DNA from: an uncultured Acidobacteriia bacterium
Lineage (GTDB): Bacteria > Acidobacteriota > Terriglobia > Bryobacterales > Bryobacteraceae
Direction: 5' to 3'
NCBI GenBank assembly: GCA_903892565.1
Contig: CAITIX010000450.1
Location: 1 to 53,371 of the forward strand
Length of the DNA: 53,371 nt
In this document: positions 1 to 8,376 of the stretch, one piece after another
Layout of the letters: every line of letters begins with the position of its first letter
How positions within the stretch are numbered: the stretch's first letter is position 1
Made by a program: the position numbers and the translations under genes
Notes under the pieces: model-generated
What the model was told of the DNA's origin: nothing
Databases searched by the model: none
The model's input: only the letters and a program-made list of their open reading frames with translations

Positions 1-2
1 AC

Positions 3-43
3 ATCGGACCCGAGCCGCGACCAGAGGGAGCGGTCCAGCGCCG
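3..43. repeat. Dispersed repeat module A, left copy
   Basis: This 41-nt module starts ATCGGACCCGAGCC and ends CAGCGCCG. It recurs at 51463-51503 in the same orientation with about three mismatches. In both places it is followed after some tens of bases by the GTCATCC module, so the two form a composite repeat. Confidence 0.75.
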
Positions 44-71
44 CTGTCTGCCCCTGCCTCCTCTCTCCCCC

Positions 72-110
72 GTCATCCCGAGCGAGCGAAGCGACCAGGG
101 ATCTGCTGTT
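72..110. repeat. Dispersed GTCATCC repeat (module B), copy 1
   Basis: The core runs from GTCATCCCGAGCGAGCGAAG to GGGATCTGCTGTT. Three further copies lie at 47850-47888, 51546-51620 (interrupted) and 51796-51829. This copy ends 2 bp before the stop codon of the TPR gene, so it lies in that gene's immediate 3' flank. Its conservation outside genes suggests a mobile or REP-like intergenic element. I recall this motif as widespread in acidobacterial genomes. Confidence 0.8.
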
Positions 111-112
111 AA

Positions 113-2533
113 TCACTTTGTTCCAGTTGGGGTCGTTCGAACCGCTTTTTTGCGTACTTCAACGGCCTCCGCTCTCCGCCCCAGCGCTTCGAGCATGTCC
201 GCCCATCTGTCGTAGGCATCTGCTTTGTCCGCCGCATTGGTGGCCAGAGAGGCGGCCTTCTGGAAGAGCTCAATTGCCTCGGAATACTTTCCTTGACTGG
301 CTAGAGAAAGTGCCCAATTGTAGTAAGTCTCGAAGTGAGCCTGCCCGGATTCGGCGGCCTTCTGGTAGAGTTGGATCACTTCAGTACGTTTTCCCTGTCG
401 CGCCAGGATTAGTCCCCAGTTTGTGTAGGCGTCCGCTCGGTGCGGATCAATCGACGTCGCCACTTTGTAACGCTCGATAGCTTCGGTGTTCCTTCCCAGG
501 CGCTCTAAGGCTAGGCCCCAGGAATAGTAGCCATCCGTCAATTTGGGGTCGAGCATGGTCGCTTTCTGGAACAGAGCGATCGACTCCTCGTTCCTCCCCA
601 ACCCCTGCAAGGCGATTCCCCAATCCAGATAAGCGTTGACCGAATTTGGATCCAGCGCGACCGCCTTCTGATATTTGGCTATGGCCGAATCCCATTGCCG
701 CAGCCTTGCCAGCGCGAGCCCCCAGTTAACGTACGCGTCGGCATTTTTCGGATCAAGGATCACAGCCTTTTCCAGGAGCGGAATCGCCTCCGCGCTCTTT
801 CCCGTGTTGACTAGGGCGAGCCCGAGATTGACGTACGCTGCCGCATGCTTTGGGTCGAGCGTTACGGCCTTCCGCAAGATAGTGATGGCCTCTGCGTTTC
901 TCCCCAATTTGGACAGTGCGGCAGCCCAATTGCTGTACGCCTCCGGAAGTTTGGGGTTGAGCGAGATCGCTTCCTGTGAGATAGAGATCGACTCCTCGTT
1001 TCTCCCCAGTCCACTCAAGGCGACTCCCCAACCCTGAAAAGCGAGGCTCGAATTTGGATCTAAAGCGATCGCCTTCTGAAACTTGCTTATTGCCAAGTCC
1101 CATCGCCGCAGTTTTACCAGCGCTTGCCCCCACGCGACGTACGCGTCGGGATCTTTCGGATCAAGGCCCATAGCCTTTTCTAGGAGAGGAATGGCCTCCG
1201 CGCTCCTTCCTGCGTTCACTAATGCTACCCCGCAATCGACGTAGGCCGCAGCGAGTTTCTGGTCAAGGCTTATAGCTCTCCTGAAGGCAGGGATGGCTTG
1301 ATCGTACTTCTTAAGGCCGAGGAGCGAGGATCCCCAGCCAAAATACTTATCAGCGGATTCTGGCTCTAGAACAGTCTCATTTTGGAAGAGACGGCCTGCC
1401 GTCTGGAAAAGCGGAATGGCTTCATCGCGCCTCCCCAGGTTATAGAGTGCATTGCCGATTTGTAGATATACATCCGCCGATTCAGGATCAAGAGCGGCTG
1501 CCTTCTTGAGCAGAGGGAGTGCTTCTTCGTCCTTATGTAGTCTTTGAAGCGAGCCTCCCCAGCCAAGATACGCGTCCGCATAGTCTGGTTCGAGGGCTGC
1601 GGCTTTCTGGAAGAGTGGGATTGCCTCCTTGTCTCGATGCAGTGCCTGGAGCGAAGACCCCAAGCCAACGTATGGAATCGCCGATTTGGGAGCGAACGCT
1701 GCTGCCTTCTGGAGGAGAGGTATCGCCTCGGCGTTCTCGTGCTGCCGCATAAGTGCGACGCCCCACAAGACGTATGAATGAACGGCGTCTTTCGTGCTTC
1801 TATTGGGCTTTTCGGATATTTCTTTTGCGATAGCGATCGCTCCGTCGTAGTCCTTCGCCTCATAACGATGAACGCCGAGCGGATATGGGTTAATGACACC
1901 CAGTATTGCCTCTGCGGTTACTTGCGCGACGCGCTTCGGGTCGTCAAAAGCCCCTTTCGCCGTGAGCGGTTTGCCGCTGTCAGCACCATTTACGATTCGG
2001 ATCGTCACCTCGGCTTCAGTACCTGTTTTCAGCGGCAGGGCGATGATTCCCCGGACACGCTTCGTATCCCTACGCAATAGTTCCCTTGCGAATTCGACAA
2101 GTGTTTGCATGCTTAGCTTCGTTCCAGGGACTTCGATGTCGAGTGCGGCAGGACGGTCGGTAGCTAGCACCAGTCGGTCTAAGGTCTGCGTCGTCTCAGT
2201 TTGGCGTTCCATATCCACGAGATCGTCGGCGATCAGGCGGCTTAAGTTTTCAGGGGTGTACCCCGCCTCCTCCCAACGCTTAGGAATTCCGAACGGTTCG
2301 ACAATTATCGGGTTGCTAAAGAACGTTTCCTGGATGAGATAGATAGCCGCCGCAATGACCACAATCGACCATAGAGTCACTTTAATGGACGAGAGGAGCA
2401 CTTTCGCACCGCGCAACAGGCCACCCGCTGTGATTCCGCCCGTACGCGCTTTGATGATTCGAGAAATCTTTGCAGCGACGCTTAACTTCGCGGCGGGCAA
2501 ATCCGGGCGCCAGATCGGGTATCTTTTTCTCAT
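113..2533 (-). CDS. Membrane-anchored tetratricopeptide repeat protein
   Basis: The protein has 806 residues. A basic N-terminus is followed by one hydrophobic segment (TLWSIVVIAAAIYLI, about residues 54-68), then a roughly 170-residue region of unknown fold, then about 16 consecutive TPR units of 34 residues up to the C-terminus. TPR arrays are protein-protein interaction scaffolds, and the single N-terminal helix suggests anchoring in the inner membrane with the array on one face; partners cannot be told. The start at 2533 is chosen over the upstream ATG at 2578 because it has a GAGGTGG Shine-Dalgarno. TPR units 6-9 and 10-13 form a four-unit super-repeat with a 408-bp period that is also clear at DNA level. 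The gene is monocistronic as far as seen, and its stop codon abuts a dispersed repeat. Confidence 0.88.
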   Translation of the reverse strand: MRKRYPIWRPDLPAAKLSVAAKISRIIKARTGGITAGGLLRGAKVLLSSIKVTLWSIVVIAAAIYLIQETFFSNPIIVEPFGIPKRWEEAGYTPENLSRLIADDLVDMERQTETTQTLDRLVLATDRPAALDIEVPGTKLSMQTLVEFARELLRRDTKRVRGIIALPLKTGTEAEVTIRIVNGADSGKPLTAKGAFDDPKRVAQVTAEAILGVINPYPLGVHRYEAKDYDGAIAIAKEISEKPNRSTKDAVHSYVLWGVALMRQHENAEAIPLLQKAAAFAPKSAIPYVGLGSSLQALHRDKEAIPLFQKAAALEPDYADAYLGWGGSLQRLHKDEEALPLLKKAAALDPESADVYLQIGNALYNLGRRDEAIPLFQTAGRLFQNETVLEPESADKYFGWGSSLLGLKKYDQAIPAFRRAISLDQKLAAAYVDCGVALVNAGRSAEAIPLLEKAMGLDPKDPDAYVAWGQALVKLRRWDLAISKFQKAIALDPNSSLAFQGWGVALSGLGRNEESISISQEAISLNPKLPEAYSNWAAALSKLGRNAEAITILRKAVTLDPKHAAAYVNLGLALVNTGKSAEAIPLLEKAVILDPKNADAYVNWGLALARLRQWDSAIAKYQKAVALDPNSVNAYLDWGIALQGLGRNEESIALFQKATMLDPKLTDGYYSWGLALERLGRNTEAIERYKVATSIDPHRADAYTNWGLILARQGKRTEVIQLYQKAAESGQAHFETYYNWALSLASQGKYSEAIELFQKAASLATNAADKADAYDRWADMLEALGRRAEAVEVRKKAVRTTPTGTK
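439..1255 (-). repeat. Tandem 408-bp super-repeat inside the TPR gene
   Basis: Two blocks of four TPR units each lie head to tail. Matching DNA stretches, such as the one starting GTACGCGTCGG at about 730 and 1138 and GCCTTTTC at 765 and 1173, are exactly 408 bp apart (4 x 34 codons). Block edges are approximate. High DNA identity implies a fairly recent in-frame duplication. Confidence 0.75.
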
Positions 2534-2672
2534 AACGATAAAGCCACCTCGAAATTCTGCCTCTCCGCGCCGGCGCATCCAGGATAAACGGACACAATAA
2601 GCCTTTCCCTGGCGTAATTCATTCTAACTTCTAAATTCAAATTGCCGATTCACCGTTGATCGGCCTTCACAG

Positions 2673-2701
2673 CCCTCCCCCACCCTCCATCCTCCACCCC
2701 C
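2673..2701 (-). promoter_or_regulatory. Potential G-quadruplex motif upstream of the TPR gene
   Basis: On the plus strand C runs lie at 2673-2675, 2677-2681, 2683-2685 and 2697-2701. On the minus strand, the sense strand of the TPR gene, this reads as four G runs with loops of 11, 1 and 1 nt. It lies about 140-170 nt upstream of the TPR start codon. A structural or regulatory role is only a possibility. Confidence 0.3.
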
Positions 2702-3039
2702 TCAACCACTTCCCACTTCCATTCACCACGCACCGCACAACGCACCCCCTACCTTCTATGCAAGGAGTTCGCGTGCTCATCCATCGGAGGACCGAATTGA
2801 CCAAGACTGGTTTTCTAGATAAATCAGGGCGGGTTTGCGAGTGATGGAAGTTCTGTTGGTCCTAAACCAACCCTAGCCACGAAAAGGTCAACGTGCGCGG
2901 CGCGGTGTTCGCTTGAAACGACATCCTCTCAACCGAGAGAGTCAAAAACGGCCGGAAGAGCTCTTCTGTAAGCTTTTTGCATGTTCTTTGAAAACCCGTA
3001 GTGTGTCTCAGCGCACCGCGATGCACCACGTTGGCGTTA

Positions 3040-3084
3040 GTGGGGCGGGGCTTCCGCCCCGCACACCCAGCTTCCGCTGGGTGT
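3040..3084. repeat. GTGGGGC double-hairpin repeat, copy 1
   Basis: GTGGGGC at 3040 overlaps a 7-bp stem (GCGGGGC-TTCC-GCCCCGC, 3045-3062), followed directly by a 9-bp stem (ACACCCAGC-TTCC-GCTGGGTGT, 3063-3084). The same architecture with different but compensating stem bases occurs at 38169-38259 and 51666-51710. It may serve as a transcription end for the methyltransferase gene, whose stop is 24 bp away. Confidence 0.8.
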
Positions 3085-3108
3085 CTCCGGGCATCGTCGG
3101 CACCGCCG

Positions 3109-3735
3109 TCAGGCAGCCTTCCGCATCACCCACGTCGTCATCGCGCGCTGATTCTGCACAATCGTAGTCTTGATCGGATCCGCGAGCTCTGCTCCCAATC
3201 GCGCCGTGTGCTCCGCAAGCACCGCGTCATCCACCAGATAGCGCTCGGATCCGTCCAATGATTTATATCTACGAGATTTGTAGCGACGACCTTCGATCAG
3301 TTCCACCTGATGCTCAATGCCGATCTTCGATGCCAGGCGGCTGAAGAAAAGCCCGCCCGGTTTCAGGACTCTCCACAATCCATCGAGCATCGCCTTGAAG
3401 TGCGCATCATCCTTCGCAAAATGCAGCACCGTGTTGCTGATCACAACATCCGCGCTCGCATCCGCAAACGACATGTTCTCGCACACTTCCACGCGAAAAT
3501 TCGTCGCAGGAAGCCCCGGCGCCAACTTCGCGGCCAGCGCCTTCACCTTCTCCACCTCTTGAGGATTCGGATCCGCCGCAAACACGTTGTAGCCTTCGCG
3601 CAGCAGATAAACAATATTCCGACCGGGCCCGCACCCCGCATCGACAATCGTCATTCCCGGCGTAATGCGCCCTTTTAAGAGCTGATCGAAAAGATAAATA
3701 TCAATTTGGCCGAATTGTTCCTGCAGCGTTGGCAT
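3109..3735 (-). CDS. Class I SAM-dependent methyltransferase
   Basis: The protein has 208 residues. Motif I of class I methyltransferases is visible as IVDAGCGPGRN (about residues 30-40), followed by an acidic end of the second strand (FAADPNP) and VVISNTVLHFAKDD, typical of the Methyltransf_11/25 group. A later LWRVLKPGGLFF segment fits the usual post-motif region. The substrate cannot be predicted; small molecules are common for this group. A GAGGAA site lies 7 nt before the ATG. The gene starts 27 bp after the peroxiredoxin gene on the same strand, so it may be the last gene of the carH-like operon. Confidence 0.85.
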   Translation of the reverse strand: MPTLQEQFGQIDIYLFDQLLKGRITPGMTIVDAGCGPGRNIVYLLREGYNVFAADPNPQEVEKVKALAAKLAPGLPATNFRVEVCENMSFADASADVVISNTVLHFAKDDAHFKAMLDGLWRVLKPGGLFFSRLASKIGIEHQVELIEGRRYKSRRYKSLDGSERYLVDDAVLAEHTARLGAELADPIKTTIVQNQRAMTTWVMRKAA

Positions 3736-3762
3736 GGCGATTCCTCAAACTACCACACGCAT

Positions 3763-4278
3763 TTATCGTGCGAGCTGCGTCAGTGCCGCCAGCACTTCTC
3801 CGCTATGGCGTGACGGCGAGACGCCCGTCCACGCCTTCGCGATCTTGCCTGTGGGATCCACCAAAAACGTATTCCGCGATGCGATCTTGTAGCCCAAAAT
3901 ATTGGTGATCGATCCGTATTGCGCGGACACCGTCTTCTCCGTATCCGCCAGCAGCTTGAACGTAAGCCCCTGCTTGGCGCAGAACTCCTTGTGGCTGTCT
4001 GTGGAATCCACGCTCACGCCGACGATCACCGCTTTGCGCTGTTCGTACTGCGCGATGTCGCGCTGGAAGTTGTGCGCTTCAATCGTGCATCCCGCAGTGC
4101 CATCCTTGGGATAGAAATACAGCACCACCCACTTTCCCTTGAAATCGTGCAGGCTGATCTTGCTCCCATCCTGCGAGGGCAGCGTGAAGTCGGCAGCCGC
4201 TTGGCCGACTTGCGGCACGCCTTCTGCCGCATACAGCCCCACTGCAAAGACGAACATCATCCATAGGCCGGTTTTCAT
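3763..4278 (-). CDS. Exported peroxiredoxin of the AhpC/TSA (BCP-like) family
   Basis: The protein has 171 residues. It starts with a signal peptide (MKTGLWMMFVFAVGLYA), then a thioredoxin-fold peroxiredoxin domain: DFTLPSQDG, LYFYPKDGTAGCTIEAH with the peroxidatic Cys, and the Arg-containing SRNTFLVDPTGKI segment. The second Cys usual five residues later in BCP is His here (GCTIEAH), so resolution would need another thiol, perhaps the one in KEFCAKQ. Members reduce H2O2 and organic or lipid hydroperoxides; the signal peptide points to the periplasm. The start overlaps the stop of the preceding SRPBCC gene as ATGA and has AAGGA 5 nt upstream. Its place in the light/lipid operon suggests protection of membranes from photo-oxidation. 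Confidence 0.9.
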   Translation of the reverse strand: MKTGLWMMFVFAVGLYAAEGVPQVGQAAADFTLPSQDGSKISLHDFKGKWVVLYFYPKDGTAGCTIEAHNFQRDIAQYEQRKAVIVGVSVDSTDSHKEFCAKQGLTFKLLADTEKTVSAQYGSITNILGYKIASRNTFLVDPTGKIAKAWTGVSPSRHSGEVLAALTQLAR

Positions 4279-4718
4279 AAAGATCCTTTCTCGCAATACA
4301 TTTTCGTGACGCGATGCCGTTGGCGAAACATGTCCCGCAGGCCGAGTTGCACGGCCCAACCGAAGATGCGGTTGATCCACACGCCTCCGGGTAGTTGAAA
4401 CTCCACCCGATCTGTTAGACGCGTGCCTTGGTCCACGGATTCGAATTCATGACGATGGACCCACTTCGCGAATGGCCCCTGGATTTGCTCATCCACAAAA
4501 AGTCGATTCTTCTCGTACTCCGTGTGCAGCGCGGTCCACAAGAACGGGCCGATTTTGAGTTCGACGCGGGAACCGCGTTCGATGCCACCTGTTGTGCGAA
4601 TCAATTGCAAGGGCGGAAACTTCGGACTCAACAATTGCAAGGCATCCGGCCGTTCGTGAAAACCGAAGACGGCTTCGATCGGCGCGTTCACGAGGACACT
4701 TTTCACAAAAGTGGGCAT
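4275..4718 (-). CDS. SRPBCC (START-like) family protein
   Basis: The protein has 147 residues. The opening KSVLVNAPIEAVFGFHERPDALQLLSPKF is the typical N-terminus of coenzyme Q-binding/polyketide cyclase-like SRPBCC proteins, which form a helix-grip fold around a hydrophobic ligand. No catalytic residues can be assigned. It lies 2 bp after another SRPBCC gene and overlaps the peroxiredoxin start by 4 nt, so the genes are co-translated. In this lipid-modifying operon a role in binding a fatty or isoprenoid ligand is an inference. Confidence 0.8.
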   Translation of the reverse strand: MPTFVKSVLVNAPIEAVFGFHERPDALQLLSPKFPPLQLIRTTGGIERGSRVELKIGPFLWTALHTEYEKNRLFVDEQIQGPFAKWVHRHEFESVDQGTRLTDRVEFQLPGGVWINRIFGWAVQLGLRDMFRQRHRVTKMYCEKGSL

Positions 4719-4720
4719 GG

Positions 4721-5203
4721 CTACGTATTTGCCGCCACGGTTTGTCGTTGATCTGAAAAGAGCTGATCGATGCGTTGGCGGCGATAGTCGAAAATCTTCA
4801 GTACATCGTTGCGCACCTTGATCGCGTGAACGAATCTGCCGAGGATACCGAAGGGCAGCGCATAGCGCACGATGTCGATCATCTTCGTGCGATCGCCATG
4901 TGCTTCAAAGCGATGCGTGTGATGCCAGAGCCGGTAGGGGCCCGATCGCTGCACGTCCACGAAACGATACGGCGGATTCCATTGACGAATTTCGGTGCGC
5001 CAGTAAATCGGCAGGCCGTGCAGACGCAGGCGATAGCGGATTTCCGTGCCCTCGCGAACTTCGTCCGAGTCCACTCGCAGAATGCGGAAGCCGAGCCAGG
5101 GAGGCGTGATCGTCTCCAGATTGTGGGCATCGGCAAAGAACGCAAAAACGGTTTCGATCGGCAGATCGATCCATTGCTCTCGTCGCAAGGTGTGGAACTT
5201 CAC
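4721..5203 (-). CDS. SRPBCC (START-like) family protein, second copy
   Basis: The protein has 160 residues. It starts EQWIDLPIETVFAFFADAHN and continues ETITPPWLGFRIL, hallmarks of the SRPBCC superfamily; RYRLRLHGLPIYWRTEI and WHHTHRFE complete the grip fold. It is clearly related to, but only partly similar to, the adjacent 4275-4718 gene, so the two may be an old duplication. The start overlaps the SDR gene stop by 4 nt. Ligand binding is the family property; the ligand is unknown. Confidence 0.83.
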   Translation of the reverse strand: MKFHTLRREQWIDLPIETVFAFFADAHNLETITPPWLGFRILRVDSDEVREGTEIRYRLRLHGLPIYWRTEIRQWNPPYRFVDVQRSGPYRLWHHTHRFEAHGDRTKMIDIVRYALPFGILGRFVHAIKVRNDVLKIFDYRRQRIDQLFSDQRQTVAANT

Positions 5204-6006
5204 GTCGGCCGCCCGTCTGCGTGGACCGCTAATCCAAGAGCCGCGGGCACGCCCACGCGATAAGAAGGATATTGCAACGTGATTCCCAGCAGCTTGCGAA
5301 TGGCCGAGCCATCCACGCGGCGATTGTTCGCGAAGCGCGGCATGCGGTCCGCCTGTTCGTGTCCGCTGCCCGTGACGGGAATATTCAGCAACTGCGCGCA
5401 GAACTCGGCAATTTCACGCGACGTGCAAGGCTCTTCGTCCGCGACGGGATAAGCGCCGGTAACATCCGAAAGCAATGCTGCTTGCACGTGCGCCGCAAGA
5501 TCGTCCACATGAATGCGGCTGACGAAGCGATTGCTCAGGCTGTGTTCTCCACGCTGAATGGATTCCTGCACGCCGCGTCCGGGTCCATAAATTGCGGCAG
5601 GCCGCAGGATCAGCGAAGACCATGGCCCGTCGGTGATCTCGCGTTCGGCGTCTAGACGGGCTCGCGCTTTTTCAGTGCTGTCATCTACGGGAGTATCTTC
5701 ATTTACGACGCTTGCCGGACCGTATACAGCAGTTGATGAAATGTAGACGATTCGCCGCGCGTTGCCTTGTAAGGGTGCGAGCAAGTCGGTCGGTCCATCG
5801 GGAGGAATGGAATGGACCACGAGCAGTTCCGGGCAAACGTGTTGCGCGAGGGTGCTGGCGTCGATGATTTTGGCGCCGAGATCCGACAAACGCTGCGGGT
5901 GTCTCGTCGTCGCGACTACGCGCGCGCCTCGGGCAAGGAAGTGCCGCGCCACGCGCTGACCTGTGTAGCCGCAACCGAGAATCAGAATGTTTAACGGTTC
6001 GCTCAT
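5200..6006 (-). CDS. NAD(P)-dependent epimerase/SDR family protein (YeeZ-like)
   Basis: The protein has 268 residues. The Rossmann motif [15 protein letters not shown] lies at about residues 9-23, followed by [22 protein letters not shown] and [13 protein letters not shown], the pattern of atypical extended SDRs of the YeeZ/YbjT type. The catalytic YxxxK pair is not clean: the Tyr of AVYGP is present but the Lys four residues later is not, so dehydrogenase activity is uncertain. It overlaps genes on both sides by 4 nt, which ties its expression to the CFA-type methyltransferase and the SRPBCC proteins. Confidence 0.85.
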   Translation of the reverse strand: MSEPLNILILGCGYTGQRVARHFLARGARVVATTRHPQRLSDLGAKIIDASTLAQHVCPELLVVHSIPPDGPTDLLAPLQGNARRIVYISSTAVYGPASVVNEDTPVDDSTEKARARLDAEREITDGPWSSLILRPAAIYGPGRGVQESIQRGEHSLSNRFVSRIHVDDLAAHVQAALLSDVTGAYPVADEEPCTSREIAEFCAQLLNIPVTGSGHEQADRMPRFANNRRVDGSAIRKLLGITLQYPSYRVGVPAALGLAVHADGRPT

Positions 6007-7112
6007 TTGCTGTTGGCGGTTTGCGTCCGTTCAAAGAGATAGTGCGACACGATCCATTCTTTGCCTTGGCGATAGCCCCACAGTTCCGCGCACGCCATGA
6101 AGAAGATGCGCCAGCGGACGAACCACTGCAGAGAGTTCTTTTCTCCATACACCTGCGAGAACAGTTGCAGGATTTCGTCGCGCTTATGATCCATTTTGAC
6201 GAGCCATGCCTCGGCTGTCTCTTGGTAATGGCGGCCATCCACGGCCCAGTGGTCGCGAATCTTGACGTCGTCCTGAAAATACAGAAGCAGATCGTGGCTG
6301 GGCATTTGCCCGCCGGTGAAGAAGTGCTGGGCCATCCAATCGCTGGCGTCGCGCACCTCAAAAAGATACGCGAAGCGATGATGCGTAAAGATGTGGACGA
6401 AGAACAAGGCTTCAGGGTTCATCCAGGAAGCCACTTTGTGCAGAAGGCGCTGGTAGTTGCGCACGTGCTCCATCATCTCTACCGAGACGATGCGATCAAA
6501 GCTGCGACCGCAGGTGAACTCCAGCGCGTCGAAGTCGTTGATATCGGCGGTGACGATCCGCAGATTGGTGAGGCCGCGCGTGGCGGCTTGGCGTTCGATG
6601 TATTCGCGCTGCGATTGCGAATTGGAGACGCCCAGGATATTGCTCTGCGGAAAATGCTGCGCGGCATAGAGTGAGAACGCGCCCCAGCCACAGCCGAGAT
6701 CGAGGATGGAATGCCCATCTTCGATCTGCGCGCGCTGCGCCGTGAGATCGAGCATGCGGAGCTCTGCTTGATCGAGCGAGTCTTCTGTTTGCCAGTAACC
6801 GCAGCTGTACTTGCGATGGCTTCCGAGCACCTGCGCAAAGAATTCCGCGGGGACTTCGTAGTGCTGCTGGTTTGCTGCTGGCGTATGTATCGCAATCGGG
6901 CTGGCTTTCAACTGCGCCACGTATCGCATGAGATGAGCCTGCTGCGTTTCCGGATCGCCCTTGTCTTCCTCGCGCAGGCGCTCCGAAAGCAGGCGTCGAA
7001 TACCCGCGCGAAGGACGCTGTCGGGAACGAGATCGCGCTCCACGAGAGGCTCGTACCAGGCGGCCTTTGTGGGTGCCGGATGTCCGGCGGTGGAAAGACT
7101 AGAAGCTTGCAT
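6003..7112 (-). CDS. CFA-synthase-like SAM-dependent methyltransferase (CNMT-like)
   Basis: The protein has 369 residues. It belongs to the cyclopropane-fatty-acid-synthase superfamily: [16 protein letters not shown] substrate-side segment, YSCGYW, then the SAM motif [27 protein letters not shown] and [12 protein letters not shown]. The shape and length resemble the branch that includes plant coclaurine N-methyltransferases rather than classical Cfa. It differs from the second CFA-type enzyme at 11365-12648, so the locus encodes two SAM enzymes of this superfamily. The likely reaction is methyl transfer to a lipid double bond or a small acceptor; which one is not visible. The stop overlaps the SDR start by 4 nt. 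Confidence 0.88.
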   Translation of the reverse strand: MQASSLSTAGHPAPTKAAWYEPLVERDLVPDSVLRAGIRRLLSERLREEDKGDPETQQAHLMRYVAQLKASPIAIHTPAANQQHYEVPAEFFAQVLGSHRKYSCGYWQTEDSLDQAELRMLDLTAQRAQIEDGHSILDLGCGWGAFSLYAAQHFPQSNILGVSNSQSQREYIERQAATRGLTNLRIVTADINDFDALEFTCGRSFDRIVSVEMMEHVRNYQRLLHKVASWMNPEALFFVHIFTHHRFAYLFEVRDASDWMAQHFFTGGQMPSHDLLLYFQDDVKIRDHWAVDGRHYQETAEAWLVKMDHKRDEILQLFSQVYGEKNSLQWFVRWRIFFMACAELWGYRQGKEWIVSHYLFERTQTANSK

Positions 7113-7124
7113 GGATTGCTCCTC

Positions 7125-7463
7125 TCATTGGGTTTCATTGCGGTGTAGCAGCGTTTCCAGTGAGTCCTCCGGTTTCAGGCGGTGGAGCTGCAGCAGCATA
7201 TAGAAAGACATGGCGATGTTGCCGAGACACAGAATCAGAACCAGCCAGAGGATGCGCAGCCACATGCTTCGTTCCTTATAAGCAACCCATACCCAAAACG
7301 TGATGAATCCGAAATAGGCGTCGTACAAAGTGGCGACGGCCCATGGGTTGCCGGAGAATGCGTTCCACGAACTCCACAGGCTGACCTGCATGCTGGTGCG
7401 AACGGTCATCACGACCATCCAAATGAAAATCGCCGCGAAAAGAATCTTCAGCGCCGTTTTCAT
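7125..7463 (-). CDS. Small membrane protein, DUF1475-like
   Basis: The protein has 112 residues with three hydrophobic segments: LKILFAAIFIWMVVMTV, DAYFGFITFWVWVAY and ILWLVLILCLGNIAMSFYML. The pattern NPWAVATLYDAYFGFITF followed by GNIAMSFYML matches my recollection of the DUF1475 family, often found beside CFA-like methyltransferases. It starts inside the carH-like stop codon (4-nt overlap) and ends 12 bp before the CFA-like gene. Function unknown; it probably sits in the inner membrane and supports the lipid modification. Confidence 0.75.
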   Translation of the reverse strand: MKTALKILFAAIFIWMVVMTVRTSMQVSLWSSWNAFSGNPWAVATLYDAYFGFITFWVWVAYKERSMWLRILWLVLILCLGNIAMSFYMLLQLHRLKPEDSLETLLHRNETQ

Positions 7464-8368
7464 GGCTCATGCCTCAACATCTGACACTGGTTTTCGAACG
7501 CCTGCAGATCCGGCAAGAGCACGGCTTGGGGCCCGAGGGAGGAAACGTTGAGATCCGCGCTGCTCGCGCCGCCGATCCATAACTGTGCATGTTCCGGCAA
7601 GTGATGGGCAAGCTCCCGCACTTCCGCCTCCGTTGTTTCGTTCGCGACTGTGATGCCGAGAACAATAGCGCGCGCAGAAACACGTTTCGCTGCCTCCGCG
7701 ATTTCGTGCGCCGGAAGATCCGGTCCCAGATAGACCAGCCGGATGCCGCCCATCGCTGCCAGCATCGCGGAGCTCAGGATGCCGAATTCGTGCGATTCGC
7801 CTGAGGGCGTCGCGAAAATGACCTTGGGGACGCCATTCGCATTGGCGGTTGTCGATTGAAACAGGCGGATCATGCTCCCGAGTAGATTACGGAGCGCCTG
7901 CGTAACCAGATGTTCCTGCGCAATCGATATTTCGCCGGCGTGCCAGCGCTCGCCTACGGTCCGCATCAGGGGCACAACGACTTTGTAGACGAATTCGCGA
8001 GGCGCCAGAGTTGCTGCCAGCCGGTTCAATTCATCTCCCGCCGTGCTGGCATCGAACGCATCGATTGCGGTCAGTACGCGCGATACGAGATCGATTTCAG
8101 TGGCTTTCGGAAGACGGCGGTTCCCCGGTTCCAGCAGCAAGCTGCCGAGCTCCGCGTCGGTGAGCGACGCAATCCCACCGATGGCGTGGCCCTTCTGGAC
8201 GAGCTGGCTCAGGACGCGCAGCCGTTCGATATCCGCCGTGCCGTATTGGCGGCCCCGGTTCGACCGCTCAGGGACTACGGCTTTATAGCGGCGCTCCCAG
8301 GCGCGCAAGGTATCGAGGCTAATGCCCGTAATTTTTGCGACGGCTCGAATCGGATAACGGGTCTCCAT
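7460..8368 (-). CDS. CarH/LitR-like MerR regulator with cobalamin-binding light-sensor domain
   Basis: The protein has 302 residues. Residues 4-27 form the MerR winged helix (YPIRAVAKITGISLDTLRAW). A four-helix bundle and a B12-binding Rossmann domain follow. The adenosylcobalamin photoreceptor residues known from Thermus CarH are all present: Trp142 (ERWHAGE), Glu152-His153 (QEH) and the lower-ligand His193 in ESHEFG. CarH proteins bind DNA as tetramers in the dark and release it when light cleaves the Co-C bond; this is family knowledge, and its function here is inferred. The gene is first in a leftward operon and faces a desaturase operon across a 33-bp palindrome. The start codon is fixed by the MerR domain and lies only about 2 nt after the predicted transcription start, so the mRNA may be nearly leaderless. 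Confidence 0.92.
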   Translation of the reverse strand: METRYPIRAVAKITGISLDTLRAWERRYKAVVPERSNRGRQYGTADIERLRVLSQLVQKGHAIGGIASLTDAELGSLLLEPGNRRLPKATEIDLVSRVLTAIDAFDASTAGDELNRLAATLAPREFVYKVVVPLMRTVGERWHAGEISIAQEHLVTQALRNLLGSMIRLFQSTTANANGVPKVIFATPSGESHEFGILSSAMLAAMGGIRLVYLGPDLPAHEIAEAAKRVSARAIVLGITVANETTEAEVRELAHHLPEHAQLWIGGASSADLNVSSLGPQAVLLPDLQAFENQCQMLRHEP

Positions 8369-8376
8369 CCGTATCC

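Larger units (their letters stand above)
2534..3108. other. 575-bp intergenic region with C-rich tract and hairpin repeat
   Basis: I see no credible gene here. It holds the 5' flank of the TPR gene, a G-poor tract at 2672-2757 whose opposite strand has clustered G runs, and the GTGGGGC double hairpin at 3040-3084. Short open frames in it have no recognisable sequence. Confidence 0.6.

Noticed and set aside
3040-3084. CRISPR-like or tRNA-like structure in the hairpin repeats
   Set aside because: The stems are adjacent single hairpins with no regular spacers and no cloverleaf; a REP-like element explains them.
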